Shown here one piece after another: positions 8,047 to 15,756 of a DNA stretch of 64,000 nt (the first letter of the stretch is position 1; each line of letters begins with the position of its first letter). A program made the position numbers and the translations under genes. The notes beneath the pieces are model-generated. The model was given only the letters and a program-made list of their open reading frames with translations. It had not been told where the DNA came from and ran no database searches. The DNA is from an uncultured Alphaproteobacteria bacterium (GTDB lineage Bacteria; Pseudomonadota; Alphaproteobacteria; HIMB59; GCA-002718135), in NCBI GenBank assembly GCA_902585605.1, contig CACIED010000001.1, positions 124,001 through 188,000 of the forward strand. Reading direction: 5' to 3'.

Positions 8047-10101
8047 TTATTTAACTTTATTATATGTTTCAAATATTTGTTTTTCAGTCAATATTTCATT
8101 CATTACTATACCCTCTGGAAACTTTGAAGAGTAAAATGCATTAAAAGGTATGCCAAATTTATTATATTTTTTTAAAAATTTATTTATTTTTTGATTTGGT
8201 TGTGTCCAATCAGCTTTTATTAATGTTACTTCTTGTGAATCAAAAAAATCTGAAACCGTTTTTGAATTTAAAACATTAATTTTATTAAACTTACAGGTAA
8301 TGCACCAGTCAGCAGTTATATCTAAAAAAACAATTTCGTTATTAGCTATTATTTCAGGAATACTTTTGGAATTAAAATCAAACCAATTATTACTTTTATA
8401 ATTTTCTTCATTAATTTTTTGAAAAGAATTTAAATATGGGGTTAAAAAGAAAATAATTATTAAAGAAATAATTATGGGAATTTGGTAAATTCTAAATTTT
8501 AAAATTGCTGATATTAAGATCAATAAAACAGTAAATGTAACTATAAAAAAATAATTGAAATAATTATTTAATATACTTAAAAGCCAAACAATTGTTATGA
8601 ATAATAAAATAGATAAAAAATATTTAAAATAAATCATCCATTTTCCAGATCGAGGTAAGAAGGAAATTAGGCCTGGAAAAAAAGCTATAATCAAATAAGG
8701 TAAGCTCATTCCTATACCCATAAAACAGAAAATTAAAAATAAATATGTTGTTGATTGAGTAAATGCAGCAGTCACAGCTGTTCCTAAATAAGGTGCAGAA
8801 CATGGTGTAGCAAGTAGTGTAGCAAAAAAACCATTAAAAAAATTCTTTGTATAAAAATTATTTCCTGAATTTAAAATTTTTGATGAAGATAAAAAACTTG
8901 GTAAATTTATTTGGAAAAGACCAAGAGTGTTCAAGAAGAACATTGATATAATTATCAAAATGAACATTAAAAAGTAGGGTTCTTGAAATTGCATACCCCA
9001 AGATATTGAAATATTGATTTGTTTCAGGATAACAAAAAATGCACCAAGTATTAGAAAAGAAGCGATAATACCCAATACGGTTATAAAAAAACTACTTTTT
9101 ATCTTTTTATCCTCAGTATTAATTACAGATAATAATTTTAACGATAATACTGGAAAAACACATGGCATAAGATTCAAAATAAACCCACCTAATAGTGAAA
9201 TTAAGAGTAAGTATATAAGGCTAGTATTTATAGAGATATTTTTATCTACATTTTCAATTTCTACACTTTTTTCAACTTTAAAGCTGTGATTATTATCATA
9301 AAAAAATATTTCTATTGGAAATTTTTTTTCATTAAACTGATCAGCACTGTAATATAAAGAGGTATTCAATTTTTGGAAATCAAGGGAATAATTATTTATT
9401 GGATCTACAACAGGTAGTCCAAATGGTGTGTGAATAAAAATTTTTGGATCATCAAAAAAAGAGGTAGTTGAAATTTCTATATCAAAAATAACACTATTGT
9501 TATTTTCAATAGCCTTGAATGAGAAATTAGAAATAGGTGTAAAATCAATATTATTATTTAATGTAGTAGATAGAACTTTTTCAATTTCAAAAAAATAATC
9601 TGTATATTCACCATCTCCAGATGGTATATTTAGAAAAATATCTGCACTACCTGGAATGCAAACATCTTTACAAACTAAATAATTAATATTTAAATTTAAA
9701 TTTGTTTGTTTTTGATTATCTTCGAGGTCTACAATCAAAGGAAAGATAACTTTATCTTTATATCCAATTGATTTTAAACCTAGTATTTCAAATTCTATTG
9801 GCTCTGGCCATAGTATTTTTATATCTTTAACATTCGAAGAATTATTCCATATAATTTTTTGAGGAAAACCTCCTCCTCCAGGCGATTTCCAATATGTTTT
9901 CCATTCCTCTTCTAGTTCGTATTCTAATGCTAAAATTAATTGATTATTATTTGATGAAGTCATTGGTGAAATTAATCTAACTTTTGATTTTTCACTAATT
10001 GCCCAATCTGAAGATAAAGAATATCCTGCTGTGCTAAATAGCCCAAGTGCCAGTATTATTACTATTTTTAACAGATTTATAACTTTTATTACCTTGTCCA
10101 T
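8047..10101 (-). CDS. dsbD: Thiol:disulfide interchange protein DsbD-like (cytochrome c biogenesis family)
   Basis: A 684-residue membrane protein carrying reducing power from cytoplasmic thioredoxin to the periplasm. The N-terminus is a signal or anchor segment, followed by a periplasmic immunoglobulin-like domain to about residue 280. The transmembrane domain has the two redox cysteines in LMPCVFP and TPCSAPY contexts. A C-terminal thioredoxin domain carries ADWCITCKFN, the CxxC motif. This three-domain order is that of DsbD/ScsB. Likely targets are periplasmic disulfide proteins and apocytochromes, relevant in a cell with an aa3 oxidase. It starts a three-gene minus-strand run with the peroxiredoxin and SDR genes and is divergent from algH. 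Confidence 0.9.
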   Translation of the reverse strand: MDKVIKVINLLKIVIILALGLFSTAGYSLSSDWAISEKSKVRLISPMTSSNNNQLILALEYELEEEWKTYWKSPGGGGFPQKIIWNNSSNVKDIKILWPEPIEFEILGLKSIGYKDKVIFPLIVDLEDNQKQTNLNLNINYLVCKDVCIPGSADIFLNIPSGDGEYTDYFFEIEKVLSTTLNNNIDFTPISNFSFKAIENNNSVIFDIEISTTSFFDDPKIFIHTPFGLPVVDPINNYSLDFQKLNTSLYYSADQFNEKKFPIEIFFYDNNHSFKVEKSVEIENVDKNISINTSLIYLLLISLLGGFILNLMPCVFPVLSLKLLSVINTEDKKIKSSFFITVLGIIASFLILGAFFVILKQINISISWGMQFQEPYFLMFILIIISMFFLNTLGLFQINLPSFLSSSKILNSGNNFYTKNFFNGFFATLLATPCSAPYLGTAVTAAFTQSTTYLFLIFCFMGIGMSLPYLIIAFFPGLISFLPRSGKWMIYFKYFLSILLFITIVWLLSILNNYFNYFFIVTFTVLLILISAILKFRIYQIPIIISLIIIFFLTPYLNSFQKINEENYKSNNWFDFNSKSIPEIIANNEIVFLDITADWCITCKFNKINVLNSKTVSDFFDSQEVTLIKADWTQPNQKINKFLKKYNKFGIPFNAFYSSKFPEGIVMNEILTEKQIFETYNKVK

Positions 10102-10156
10102 ATAAAATAAATCAATACAATATTGAAAAACATAAATTAACGCGAATATATACTAT

Positions 10157-10708
10157 ATGAATTTAACTGGTCAGTTCTTAATTTCAATGCCTTCGTTAGA
10201 AGATGATAGATTTGAAAAAACGGTAATTTATATGTGTGCTCACTCAAAAGATGGGGCTATGGGTATAATAATTAATAAAAAAATTGATTATGATCTTTAC
10301 CCCGATTTGCTTGAACAATTAGGTATAGACAAGCCTTTAGAAGATAAGAAACTTTACATTCGCTATGGTGGTCCTGTTGAAAGTGGCAGGGGGTTCGTTT
10401 TACATTCTGACGAAGTAATTCAAAAAGAAACACTAACAATAGATAAAGGGGTGGCGTTAACTAGTACTTCTGAGTTTTTTGAAGATCTCTCTAAAGGTAA
10501 TGGTCCAAAGAATAGTATTCTAGCTCTTGGATATGCAGGATGGGGTCCAGGACAAATTGAAAGGGAATTAGCGTCAAATAGTTGGATGACGCTTAAAACA
10601 GATAGTGATTTTATTTTTGACGAAAAAGTAAATAATAAGTGGAACGATGCATTTAATTTATTAGGAATAGATGCAAGTAAACTTTCATTATTCTCTGGAA
10701 ATTGTTAA
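10157..10708 (+). CDS. YqgE/AlgH family protein (DUF179)
   Basis: A 183-residue protein of the YqgE/AlgH family, recognised by the N-terminal LTGQFLISMPSLEDDRFEKT segment, the MGIIINK strand, the YGGPV turn and the LGYAGWGPGQIE motif. The molecular function of the family is not settled; in Pseudomonas AlgH has been linked to alginate control. No Shine-Dalgarno sequence precedes the ATG, so translation may be leaderless or SD-independent. It is divergent from dsbD with 55 bases between and converges exactly with the small gene at 10709-10900, whose stop codon abuts its own. Confidence 0.92.
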   Translation: MNLTGQFLISMPSLEDDRFEKTVIYMCAHSKDGAMGIIINKKIDYDLYPDLLEQLGIDKPLEDKKLYIRYGGPVESGRGFVLHSDEVIQKETLTIDKGVALTSTSEFFEDLSKGNGPKNSILALGYAGWGPGQIERELASNSWMTLKTDSDFIFDEKVNNKWNDAFNLLGIDASKLSLFSGNC

Positions 10709-10900
10709 TTATAGAATAATTTCAAAAACCCTTTCCTTATCTTTTTCTAAAACCTTTTTTATTTTAAACTTTGCAGTTTTTGTAAGTTTGATTCCTTTAT
10801 TTGTCACAAATGATTTCATTTTAATTACTTCTTTTTCAGGCATTTTTCTTTCATATTTCAATATATGTTTCTTTCCAGTGATAATAAATGCTGTTTTCAT
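10709..10900 (-). CDS. Small basic protein of unknown function, downstream of amt
   Basis: A 63-residue lysine-rich protein (MKTAFIITGKKHILKYER...) that I do not recognise. It is probably real: a good AAAGGAG Shine-Dalgarno sequence lies about 8 bases before the ATG, and the gene follows the ammonium transporter gene on the same strand after a hairpin at 10919-10946. No membrane segment, cysteine pair or known motif is visible. It is not GlnK/PII, the usual partner of Amt. The antisense reading frame on the plus strand has no supporting features. Confidence 0.6.
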   Translation of the reverse strand: MKTAFIITGKKHILKYERKMPEKEVIKMKSFVTNKGIKLTKTAKFKIKKVLEKDKERVFEIIL

Positions 10901-10918
10901 AATTTATCTCCTTTATAT

Positions 10919-10955
10919 TTAAGAGAGGTAAAATTACCTCTCTTAACTTTTTTTT
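10919..10955 (+). terminator. 13-bp hairpin with T8 on the plus strand, between amt and the small gene
   Basis: TTAAGAGAGGTAA (10919-10931) pairs with TTACCTCTCTTAA (10934-10946), followed on the plus strand by C and eight T. In form it is an intrinsic terminator for plus-strand transcription coming from algH across the antisense of the small gene. For the minus-strand amt transcript the same hairpin lacks a trailing U-run and may act as a 3' stabiliser before the small gene. Confidence 0.75.
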
Positions 10956-10962
10956 ATAAATA

Positions 10963-12249
10963 TTAATCTCTTATTGAATAAGCTACAACTCCAACCTCAG
11001 CTTTATCAGTACCAAGTTTTTCGGCTTCTTCGCTAATTCTTAATCCCATAATATTTTTAATTAGATATATTACAATATATGAGAAAACAAAAACAAAGAT
11101 ACACACTGATGCAACGCCCAGTAATTGAATTGAGTATGATGCATCAGGATTAGTTAGAGGAACAACTAATGTTCCCCAAATACCTGCAAACATATGTACG
11201 GGTATTGCGCCAACAACATCATCTAGTTTTAATGAGTTTAAGAAGTTAGTTCCATAATACATTATTACCCCACCAACTGCTCCAATTCCAATTGCAAGAA
11301 GTGGACTAGGCATCAATGGCTCAGCTGTTATTGAAACTAAACCTGCAAGAGCTCCGTTAAGCATCATAACAATATCAGTTTTGCCGCCAATCAATCTTGT
11401 TATTGCGGCACCAGCCATACATCCACCACAAGCTGCAAGTTGAGTATTCATGAAAATTTTTGACATTGCTGTTGCATCTTCATAAGAACCTAATGCAAGT
11501 TGGGATCCACCATTAAAACCATACCAACCCATCCATAAAATAAATGTACCTAGAGTAACTAATGGAATTGATGATGGAGCAAATGGAGCCATATTAGCTG
11601 GTTCTCCACTCGCACTGAATCTTCCAAGTCTTGGACCTAAAAGGATAACTCCTGCTAAAGCTGCAGAACCACCACAAGCGTGAACTAATGTTGAGCCAGC
11701 GAAATCTGCAAATCCTAAGGTGTCTAGCCATCCACCACCCCATTCCCAACCCATTTGTATTGGATAAATTACTCCACCAAGTACCGCTGCAAATGTAAAG
11801 AAAGGCCAAATTTTTATTCGCTCTGCTACAGCCCCTGATACAATAGACACAGTAGCACAAACAAATAAAGCTTGAAAAAACCAGTCCGAAGCATCTGAGT
11901 AACCTGTTTCCATAGAAGTATTATCCGTCCATATGGATGGTGTACCAACATAGCCTCCTTCAGGGACAGAATATCCAAGATTGTATCCAATTAAATAGAA
12001 AACAATTGAAACTATTGCGAATTTTCCAATATTTTTAGCAGCAATAGTTGATACACTTCTGGTGGTAACAAGACCTGATTCTAAAAATAGAAATCCTGCA
12101 GCCATCCACATGACTAAGAACCCACAAACTAAAAAAGAAAATGTATTAAATATATATGCTACTTCTGCATCAACCTCTGCTCTCACAGAAGAACTTAGCA
12201 ACAAAAAAAAAGAGAGAATTGTAAAAAGACTAAAAAATTTTTTATACAT
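10963..12249 (-). CDS. amt: Ammonium transporter Amt (copy 1)
   Basis: A 428-residue Amt/MEP channel. The N-terminus is a signal-peptide-like segment ending SSVRAEVDAE, followed by about eleven membrane helices. The twin-histidine pore residues are recognisable in VHACGGSAAL and VHMFAGIWG. I place the start at ATG 12249 because GGAG lies 7 bases before it; an in-frame ATG at 12261 lacks a ribosome site and would overlap the Shine-Dalgarno region. A leader with two tandem glutamine-riboswitch-like aptamers (12336-12459) lies upstream, so expression should follow glutamine level. It is paralogous to the gene at 13000-14286. No PII gene is adjacent. Confidence 0.95.
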   Translation of the reverse strand: MYKKFFSLFTILSFFLLLSSSVRAEVDAEVAYIFNTFSFLVCGFLVMWMAAGFLFLESGLVTTRSVSTIAAKNIGKFAIVSIVFYLIGYNLGYSVPEGGYVGTPSIWTDNTSMETGYSDASDWFFQALFVCATVSIVSGAVAERIKIWPFFTFAAVLGGVIYPIQMGWEWGGGWLDTLGFADFAGSTLVHACGGSAALAGVILLGPRLGRFSASGEPANMAPFAPSSIPLVTLGTFILWMGWYGFNGGSQLALGSYEDATAMSKIFMNTQLAACGGCMAGAAITRLIGGKTDIVMMLNGALAGLVSITAEPLMPSPLLAIGIGAVGGVIMYYGTNFLNSLKLDDVVGAIPVHMFAGIWGTLVVPLTNPDASYSIQLLGVASVCIFVFVFSYIVIYLIKNIMGLRISEEAEKLGTDKAEVGVVAYSIRD

Positions 12250-12255
12250 TATTAA

Positions 12256-12323
12256 CTCCATATAAAATTATAGACACATAACTAACCTTTAGTTACGCAT
12301 TGCATCATGCTTAGCTATGGAAA
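12256..12323 (-). promoter_or_regulatory. Likely riboswitch expression platform of amt copy 1 (anti-Shine-Dalgarno and SD)
   Basis: In the amt mRNA the segment UUUCCAUA (12323-12316) is complementary to UAUGGAG (12262-12256), which contains the Shine-Dalgarno sequence of the start at 12249. An AACTAA/TTAGTT hairpin lies between them. The anti-SD element is part of a 19-base block that is identical in the leader of the second amt gene. Pairing would block ribosome binding, pointing to control of translation. Confidence 0.6.
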
Positions 12324-12335
12324 TTAATTACTAAG

Positions 12336-12391
12336 ATCCGTGTTCCTTCGGGTATACCTACTTCCGATTTGCAAGCTGCAAATTGAACGAT
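12336..12391 (-). promoter_or_regulatory. Glutamine riboswitch aptamer (glnA motif), second of tandem pair, amt copy 1
   Basis: Reading the minus strand, this 56-base unit has CGTTCA, a P2 hairpin ATTTGCA/TGCAAAT, the invariant CGGAAGTAGG, a short P3 (GGTATACC) and CCGAAGGAAC. This is the order and sequence of the three-way-junction glnA glutamine aptamer known from cyanobacteria. Its P1 has one mismatch (GAACA instead of GAACG), so it may be the weaker copy. It lies 11 bases after the first aptamer. Confidence 0.8.
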
Positions 12392-12402
12392 TTTATAACT
12401 TT

Positions 12403-12459
12403 GCATGCGTTCCTTCGACTTTCGTCTACTTCCGTCACTTTAAAAGGTGATGAACGTGA
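12403..12459 (-). promoter_or_regulatory. Glutamine riboswitch aptamer (glnA motif), first of tandem pair, amt copy 1
   Basis: On the minus strand this 57-base unit reads CGTTCATCAC, a P2 hairpin (TCAC/GTGA), GACGGAAGTAG, a P3 hairpin GACGAAAGTC with a GNRA loop, and CGAAGGAACG, which pairs back with CGTTC as P1. The joining sequences match the conserved glnA-type glutamine aptamer, including the E-loop-forming segments. P3 is identical to that of the first aptamer before amt copy 2, while P2 differs but still pairs. Confidence 0.85.
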
Positions 12460-12524
12460 TTTGACTTATAACTATAATTCGGAAAGTATCAATAAATACT
12501 ATTAAAATTAATTATTAAATCTAA

Positions 12525-12899
12525 TTAATTTCCTAAGCTCATTTTATTAAAAAATGTACCTTCTTTTTTTAACCAACTATTAATCATATCAAGAAAATTA
12601 TTACTTAAGTAGTAATTCTTAATTCGTTTATCAGATTTACTTTGTTCTTTTACAAAAATATTTTTTTCCAAGGCTTCGTTTAAAATTGATTGAATGGAAG
12701 ATCTAGAACCAATAGACTTAGGTATATTTGCACAAATTGTTTCAAATGAAATTCCATTTAATCTATTATTTTCATAGATCTCTAGAGAGATAACATGGTG
12801 TAAAATTGATTTAAATAAAAATTTTGAAACATAATCTTCTGAAAAGAAGCTTGAATATATGTTTCTTTTTTTTTCTTTAATAATTTCTGTCTCAGTCAT
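12525..12899 (-). CDS. Winged-helix (MarR-like) DNA-binding protein between the two amt genes
   Basis: A 124-residue protein with a helix-turn-helix and wing pattern: SIGSRSSIQSILNEALEKN (about residues 66-84) followed by a charged KSDKRIKNYYLSNN wing. I do not recognise a specific family beyond MarR-like or winged-helix. The start ATG at 12899 has a strong GGAGGG ribosome site. It lies between amt copy 2 and the riboswitch leader of amt copy 1, all on the same strand, so a role in nitrogen control is plausible. Nothing shows what it binds. It may be translated from a readthrough amt copy 2 transcript, because the hairpin between them lacks a U-run on that strand. Confidence 0.7.
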   Translation of the reverse strand: MTETEIIKEKKRNIYSSFFSEDYVSKFLFKSILHHVISLEIYENNRLNGISFETICANIPKSIGSRSSIQSILNEALEKNIFVKEQSKSDKRIKNYYLSNNFLDMINSWLKKEGTFFNKMSLGN

Positions 12900-12929
12900 T
12901 TGACCCTCCGACTAATGTTTAAGAGTTTT

Positions 12930-12956
12930 GGGAGAGCAAATGCTCTCCCATTTTTT
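12930..12956. terminator. Hairpin between amt copy 2 and the winged-helix gene
   Basis: GGGAGAGCA (12930-12938) pairs with TGCTCTCCC (12941-12949), followed on the plus strand by ATTTTTT. The terminator-like U-run is on the strand opposite to the amt transcript; on the amt strand the stem is followed by AAAACTC. It probably acts as a 3' mRNA stabiliser or weak terminator for amt copy 2. The hairpin after amt copy 1 has the same polarity. Confidence 0.65.
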
Positions 12957-12999
12957 AGTGACCAACTATAAGGAGTTGATGTGCTAATCACTAAATTCA

Positions 13000-14286
13000 T
13001 TAGTCTCTGATGCTATAAGCCATTACGCCTACTTCAGATTTATCAGTACCAAGTTTTTCAGCTTCTTCACTTATTCTAATACCAAAGAGCATTTTCATGA
13101 TGTACCAAATTATAAATGATACGACAAAAACGAAAACGTTAATTGCTATTATACCGTAAAGTTGAGCTCCAAAACTTGCTGCGCTGTTTGAAATTGGAAC
13201 AACTAATGTTCCAAAAATTCCAGCAAAACCGTGTACAGGAATTGCTCCAACAACATCATCAATTTTAAGTGATATTAAAAGTCTTGTACCATAAAAGACA
13301 ATTAATCCACCAATAGCACCGATGATCACTGCTAAGAATGGAGAAGGAGCTAATGGTTCTGCAGTAATTGCTACCAAACCACCTAATGCTCCGTTAAGCA
13401 TCATAACAACATCTGTTTTACCAGTTACTAGTCTTGAAATTACTGCACAAGCCATTACACCTGCACCAGCTGCCAAGTTAGTATTTATATATATTGTTGC
13501 TACTGCTGTAACATCATCAAATGTACCCATTGCAAGTTGTGATCCACCATTAAATCCGAACCATCCAAGCCATAGGATAAACACACCAAGAGTTGCAAGA
13601 GGTATTGAAGAATTTGCAAAAGGCTCCATTGGAGCTGCTTCACCACTATCAGTGAATCTTCCTAATCTTGGGCCTAATAAAATTGCACCAGCAAGTGCTG
13701 CTGCTGCTCCTGCACTATGTACTAGAGTTGAACCAGCAAAATCTGAGAAACCAGCTTCCGCTAAGTATCCTCCGCCCCACTGCCAACCCATTTCGATTGG
13801 ATAAATGAAACCAGTTAATAAAGCACAAAAAATAAAGAATGGCCAAATTTTGATTCTTTCAGCTAGTGTTCCAGATACAATTGAGCATGTTGTTGCACAA
13901 AATACCATTTGAAAGAACCAGTCAGAACCATCTGAATAACCTGTATCAAGAGCGCTACCATCACTCCAAGGAAGTGGAGATCCTATAAAACCGCCTGCAG
14001 GGATTCCATATGCCATATTGTATCCAACTAACCAGAACATTAAGCCAGCTATTGAATATAGGCCTATATTTTTTGCAGCAATTGTTGCTACACTTTTGGA
14101 CGTAACAAGTCCTGATTCAAGCATTGCAAATCCTGCTGCCATCCACATGACTAAGAACCCAGATACAAGAAATAGGAATGTATTTAAAATGTATTGCACT
14201 TCACCATCGACTTCGGCTCTTGCATATGAACTAAAGAGCATAAAGACGGCGAGAATGCTAATGAAATATATAGATTTTTTTAACAT
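13000..14286 (-). CDS. amt: Ammonium transporter Amt (copy 2)
   Basis: A 428-residue Amt/MEP channel, the same length as copy 1 and closely similar throughout. An N-terminal signal-like segment ends SSYARAEVDGE. The twin histidines are in VHSAGAAAAL and VHGFAGIFG, and the C-terminus has the same KSEVGVMAYSIRD ending. I place the start at ATG 14286, which follows GGAGGA; the in-frame ATG at 14316 has no ribosome site and lies in the leader. Two tandem glutamine-riboswitch-like aptamers precede it. A long open frame on the opposite strand here is a coding shadow. With copy 1 it gives the cell two ammonium channels under what looks like the same RNA control. Confidence 0.95.
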   Translation of the reverse strand: MLKKSIYFISILAVFMLFSSYARAEVDGEVQYILNTFLFLVSGFLVMWMAAGFAMLESGLVTSKSVATIAAKNIGLYSIAGLMFWLVGYNMAYGIPAGGFIGSPLPWSDGSALDTGYSDGSDWFFQMVFCATTCSIVSGTLAERIKIWPFFIFCALLTGFIYPIEMGWQWGGGYLAEAGFSDFAGSTLVHSAGAAAALAGAILLGPRLGRFTDSGEAAPMEPFANSSIPLATLGVFILWLGWFGFNGGSQLAMGTFDDVTAVATIYINTNLAAGAGVMACAVISRLVTGKTDVVMMLNGALGGLVAITAEPLAPSPFLAVIIGAIGGLIVFYGTRLLISLKIDDVVGAIPVHGFAGIFGTLVVPISNSAASFGAQLYGIIAINVFVFVVSFIIWYIMKMLFGIRISEEAEKLGTDKSEVGVMAYSIRD

Positions 14287-14290
14287 TAAT

Positions 14291-14362
14291 CCTCCATTAT
14301 AAATTTCACAGTACATGGCTCACATTGAGTCATGCGTTACTTTTCATGCTTAGCTATGGAAA
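14291..14362 (-). promoter_or_regulatory. Likely riboswitch expression platform of amt copy 2 (anti-Shine-Dalgarno and SD)
   Basis: The element UUUCCAU (14362-14356 on the minus strand) can pair with AUGGAGG (14297-14291), covering the whole Shine-Dalgarno sequence of the start at 14286 with two G-U pairs. A CATG-CTCA/TGAG-CATG hairpin lies between. The anti-SD element is in the same place relative to the aptamers as in amt copy 1, although the bases between differ, which suggests selection for the pairing. Confidence 0.6.
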
Positions 14363-14374
14363 TTAAATAATAAG

Positions 14375-14430
14375 ATCCGCGTTCCTTCGGTTTAAACCTA
14401 CTTCCGATTTGCCTTAGCAAATTGAACGAT
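14375..14430 (-). promoter_or_regulatory. Glutamine riboswitch aptamer (glnA motif), second of tandem pair, amt copy 2
   Basis: The minus strand reads CGTTCA, P2 hairpin ATTTGC/GCAAAT with loop TAAG, CGGAAGTAGG, P3 GGTTTAAACC and CGAAGGAACG, the last pairing with CGTTC as P1. Compared with the equivalent aptamer of amt copy 1, the P2 loop and P3 differ in sequence but keep their pairing, as expected for a structured RNA. Confidence 0.85.
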
Positions 14431-14441
14431 TTAATAACTTT

Positions 14442-14498
14442 GCATGCGTTCCTTCGACTTTCGTCTACTTCCGTCACTCAATAAGAGCGATGAACGTA
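14442..14498 (-). promoter_or_regulatory. Glutamine riboswitch aptamer (glnA motif), first of tandem pair, amt copy 2
   Basis: The minus strand reads CGTTCA, P2 TCGCTC/GAGTGA with one G-U pair, GACGGAAGTAG, P3 GACGAAAGTC and CGAAGGAACG. The joining regions are identical to the first aptamer before amt copy 1, while P2 is rewritten with pairing kept. An 11-base AT-rich linker of the same length separates it from the second aptamer in both leaders. Confidence 0.85.
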
Positions 14499-14601
14499 TT
14501 TAATGAATTAGTTTATTATTAAATTTTAGTAAGAATATTTAAGAGAATATTGGTATGCAATATTTGCATATATAAAAAAAACTAACAAAACTGGTAAAAT
14601 A

Positions 14602-15747
14602 TCAATTTATTTCAGATAAATTTATCCACTTAGAATTTTTATTACTCGAATCGACAGTAGCGTTAATGAATTTCATTATATGCAATCCATCATCTATATT
14701 TGGAAGGACTTTTAATAATTTATCTTTATTGTCCTTATTTTGAATGACATCTGCAGCGTCTGAGTAAATTTGCGCAAAAGCTTCAATAAATGCCTCTGGA
14801 TGGCCCGGCGGTATTCTTGTTTGCCCCATAGATTCGGATGTTTGTATTACACTTCCTCTTGTAATTACTTTATCGAGTTCTCCTATTTGTGAAAACCTTG
14901 CATAATTTGGATTCTCTTGCGCCCAATGCAAAGCTCCCTGTTCTCCGTATATAGAAAGTGTAATATTATTTTCCTCTCCAATAGCTACTTGAGAAACGCT
15001 TAAATTACCTTTTGATCCATCTTCCATCCTAATTAGAATACTTGCATTATCATCAAGCATTCTTCCCTCAACAAATGTTGTTAAATCAGCGGCAACTTCT
15101 TTGACTCTTGTATTAGTAACAAATTCTGTAAGATGCATAATGTGACTTCCTATATCTCCCACGCATCCTGCAACACCACTTCTTGCTGGATCTGTTCTCC
15201 ACTGTGCCTGTTTATTAGATTCTTCTTCTTTAGAACCAAGCCATCCTTGCAAGTAACTTCCTCTAATCACTCTTATTTTACCAAGTAAACCATCTTTGAT
15301 TATTCTCCTCATTTCTCTTATTACAGGATAACCACTATAATTATGAGTTAAAAAAAAATGTGCATTTGATTTTTTTACAGCATTATATAAATCTTTAGCC
15401 TGATCCATTGTTGCAGTAAGTGGTTTATCGCATATTATATTAATATTTTTGGATAAAAATTTTATTGAAGGTTGGGCATGTAAATGATTTGGAGTAACTA
15501 TTGAAACAACTTCAATGCCATCTTCTCTCTCAGATTCTTTAGCAGCCATAGTTTCAAAATCTGGATAATTTCTTGATAAATCTATTCCCAATTCGTTTGC
15601 TGAATTTATTCCATTTTCAATATTTGATGAAAAACATCCTGCAACTAGTTCATATTTATTATCTAAACTCATAGCATGCCTGTGCCATTTACCAACCTGT
15701 CCCCCTATTCCTCCACCAATCATTCCTATTCTCAGTCTCTTTTTCAT
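14602..15747 (-). CDS. Gfo/Idh/MocA family NAD(P)-dependent oxidoreductase
   Basis: A 381-residue two-domain dehydrogenase. The N-terminal Rossmann fold starts with GMIGGGIGGQVG (residues 8-19), and the family motif CDKPLT contains the catalytic Lys. The C-terminal domain has the family GDIGSHIMHLTEF helix. Substrates are sugars, inositols or their derivatives. It is 9 bases downstream of an isomerase/epimerase-like TIM-barrel gene. The pair resembles inositol or rhizopine catabolic pairs (MocA with MocC/IolE), though the exact substrate cannot be read. It is less similar to the two Gfo/Idh proteins at 46796 and 60562 than those are to each other. Confidence 0.9.
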   Translation of the reverse strand: MKKRLRIGMIGGGIGGQVGKWHRHAMSLDNKYELVAGCFSSNIENGINSANELGIDLSRNYPDFETMAAKESEREDGIEVVSIVTPNHLHAQPSIKFLSKNINIICDKPLTATMDQAKDLYNAVKKSNAHFFLTHNYSGYPVIREMRRIIKDGLLGKIRVIRGSYLQGWLGSKEEESNKQAQWRTDPARSGVAGCVGDIGSHIMHLTEFVTNTRVKEVAADLTTFVEGRMLDDNASILIRMEDGSKGNLSVSQVAIGEENNITLSIYGEQGALHWAQENPNYARFSQIGELDKVITRGSVIQTSESMGQTRIPPGHPEAFIEAFAQIYSDAADVIQNKDNKDKLLKVLPNIDDGLHIMKFINATVDSSNKNSKWINLSEIN

Positions 15748-15756
15748 ATATTTACC

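Noticed and set aside
10120-10157. Possible promoter TTGAAA...TATACT before algH
   Set aside because: The -10-like hexamer would place the transcript start at or past the ATG, and spacing is 18-20; not convincing in AT-rich DNA.
10671-10922. Plus-strand open frame (83 codons) over the end of algH and the small gene
   Set aside because: It overlaps algH in another frame and is hydrophobic shadow of the minus-strand small gene, which has a good Shine-Dalgarno sequence.
11594-11860. 88-codon minus-strand open frame inside amt copy 1
   Set aside because: It lies in an alternative frame within amt and is rich in Cys, Trp and Ser, typical of out-of-frame reading of membrane protein codons.
13322-13804. 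Long open frame (160 codons) on the plus strand opposite amt copy 2
   Set aside because: It is antisense to a strongly conserved gene, has proline/alanine/isoleucine-rich shadow composition and no ribosome site.
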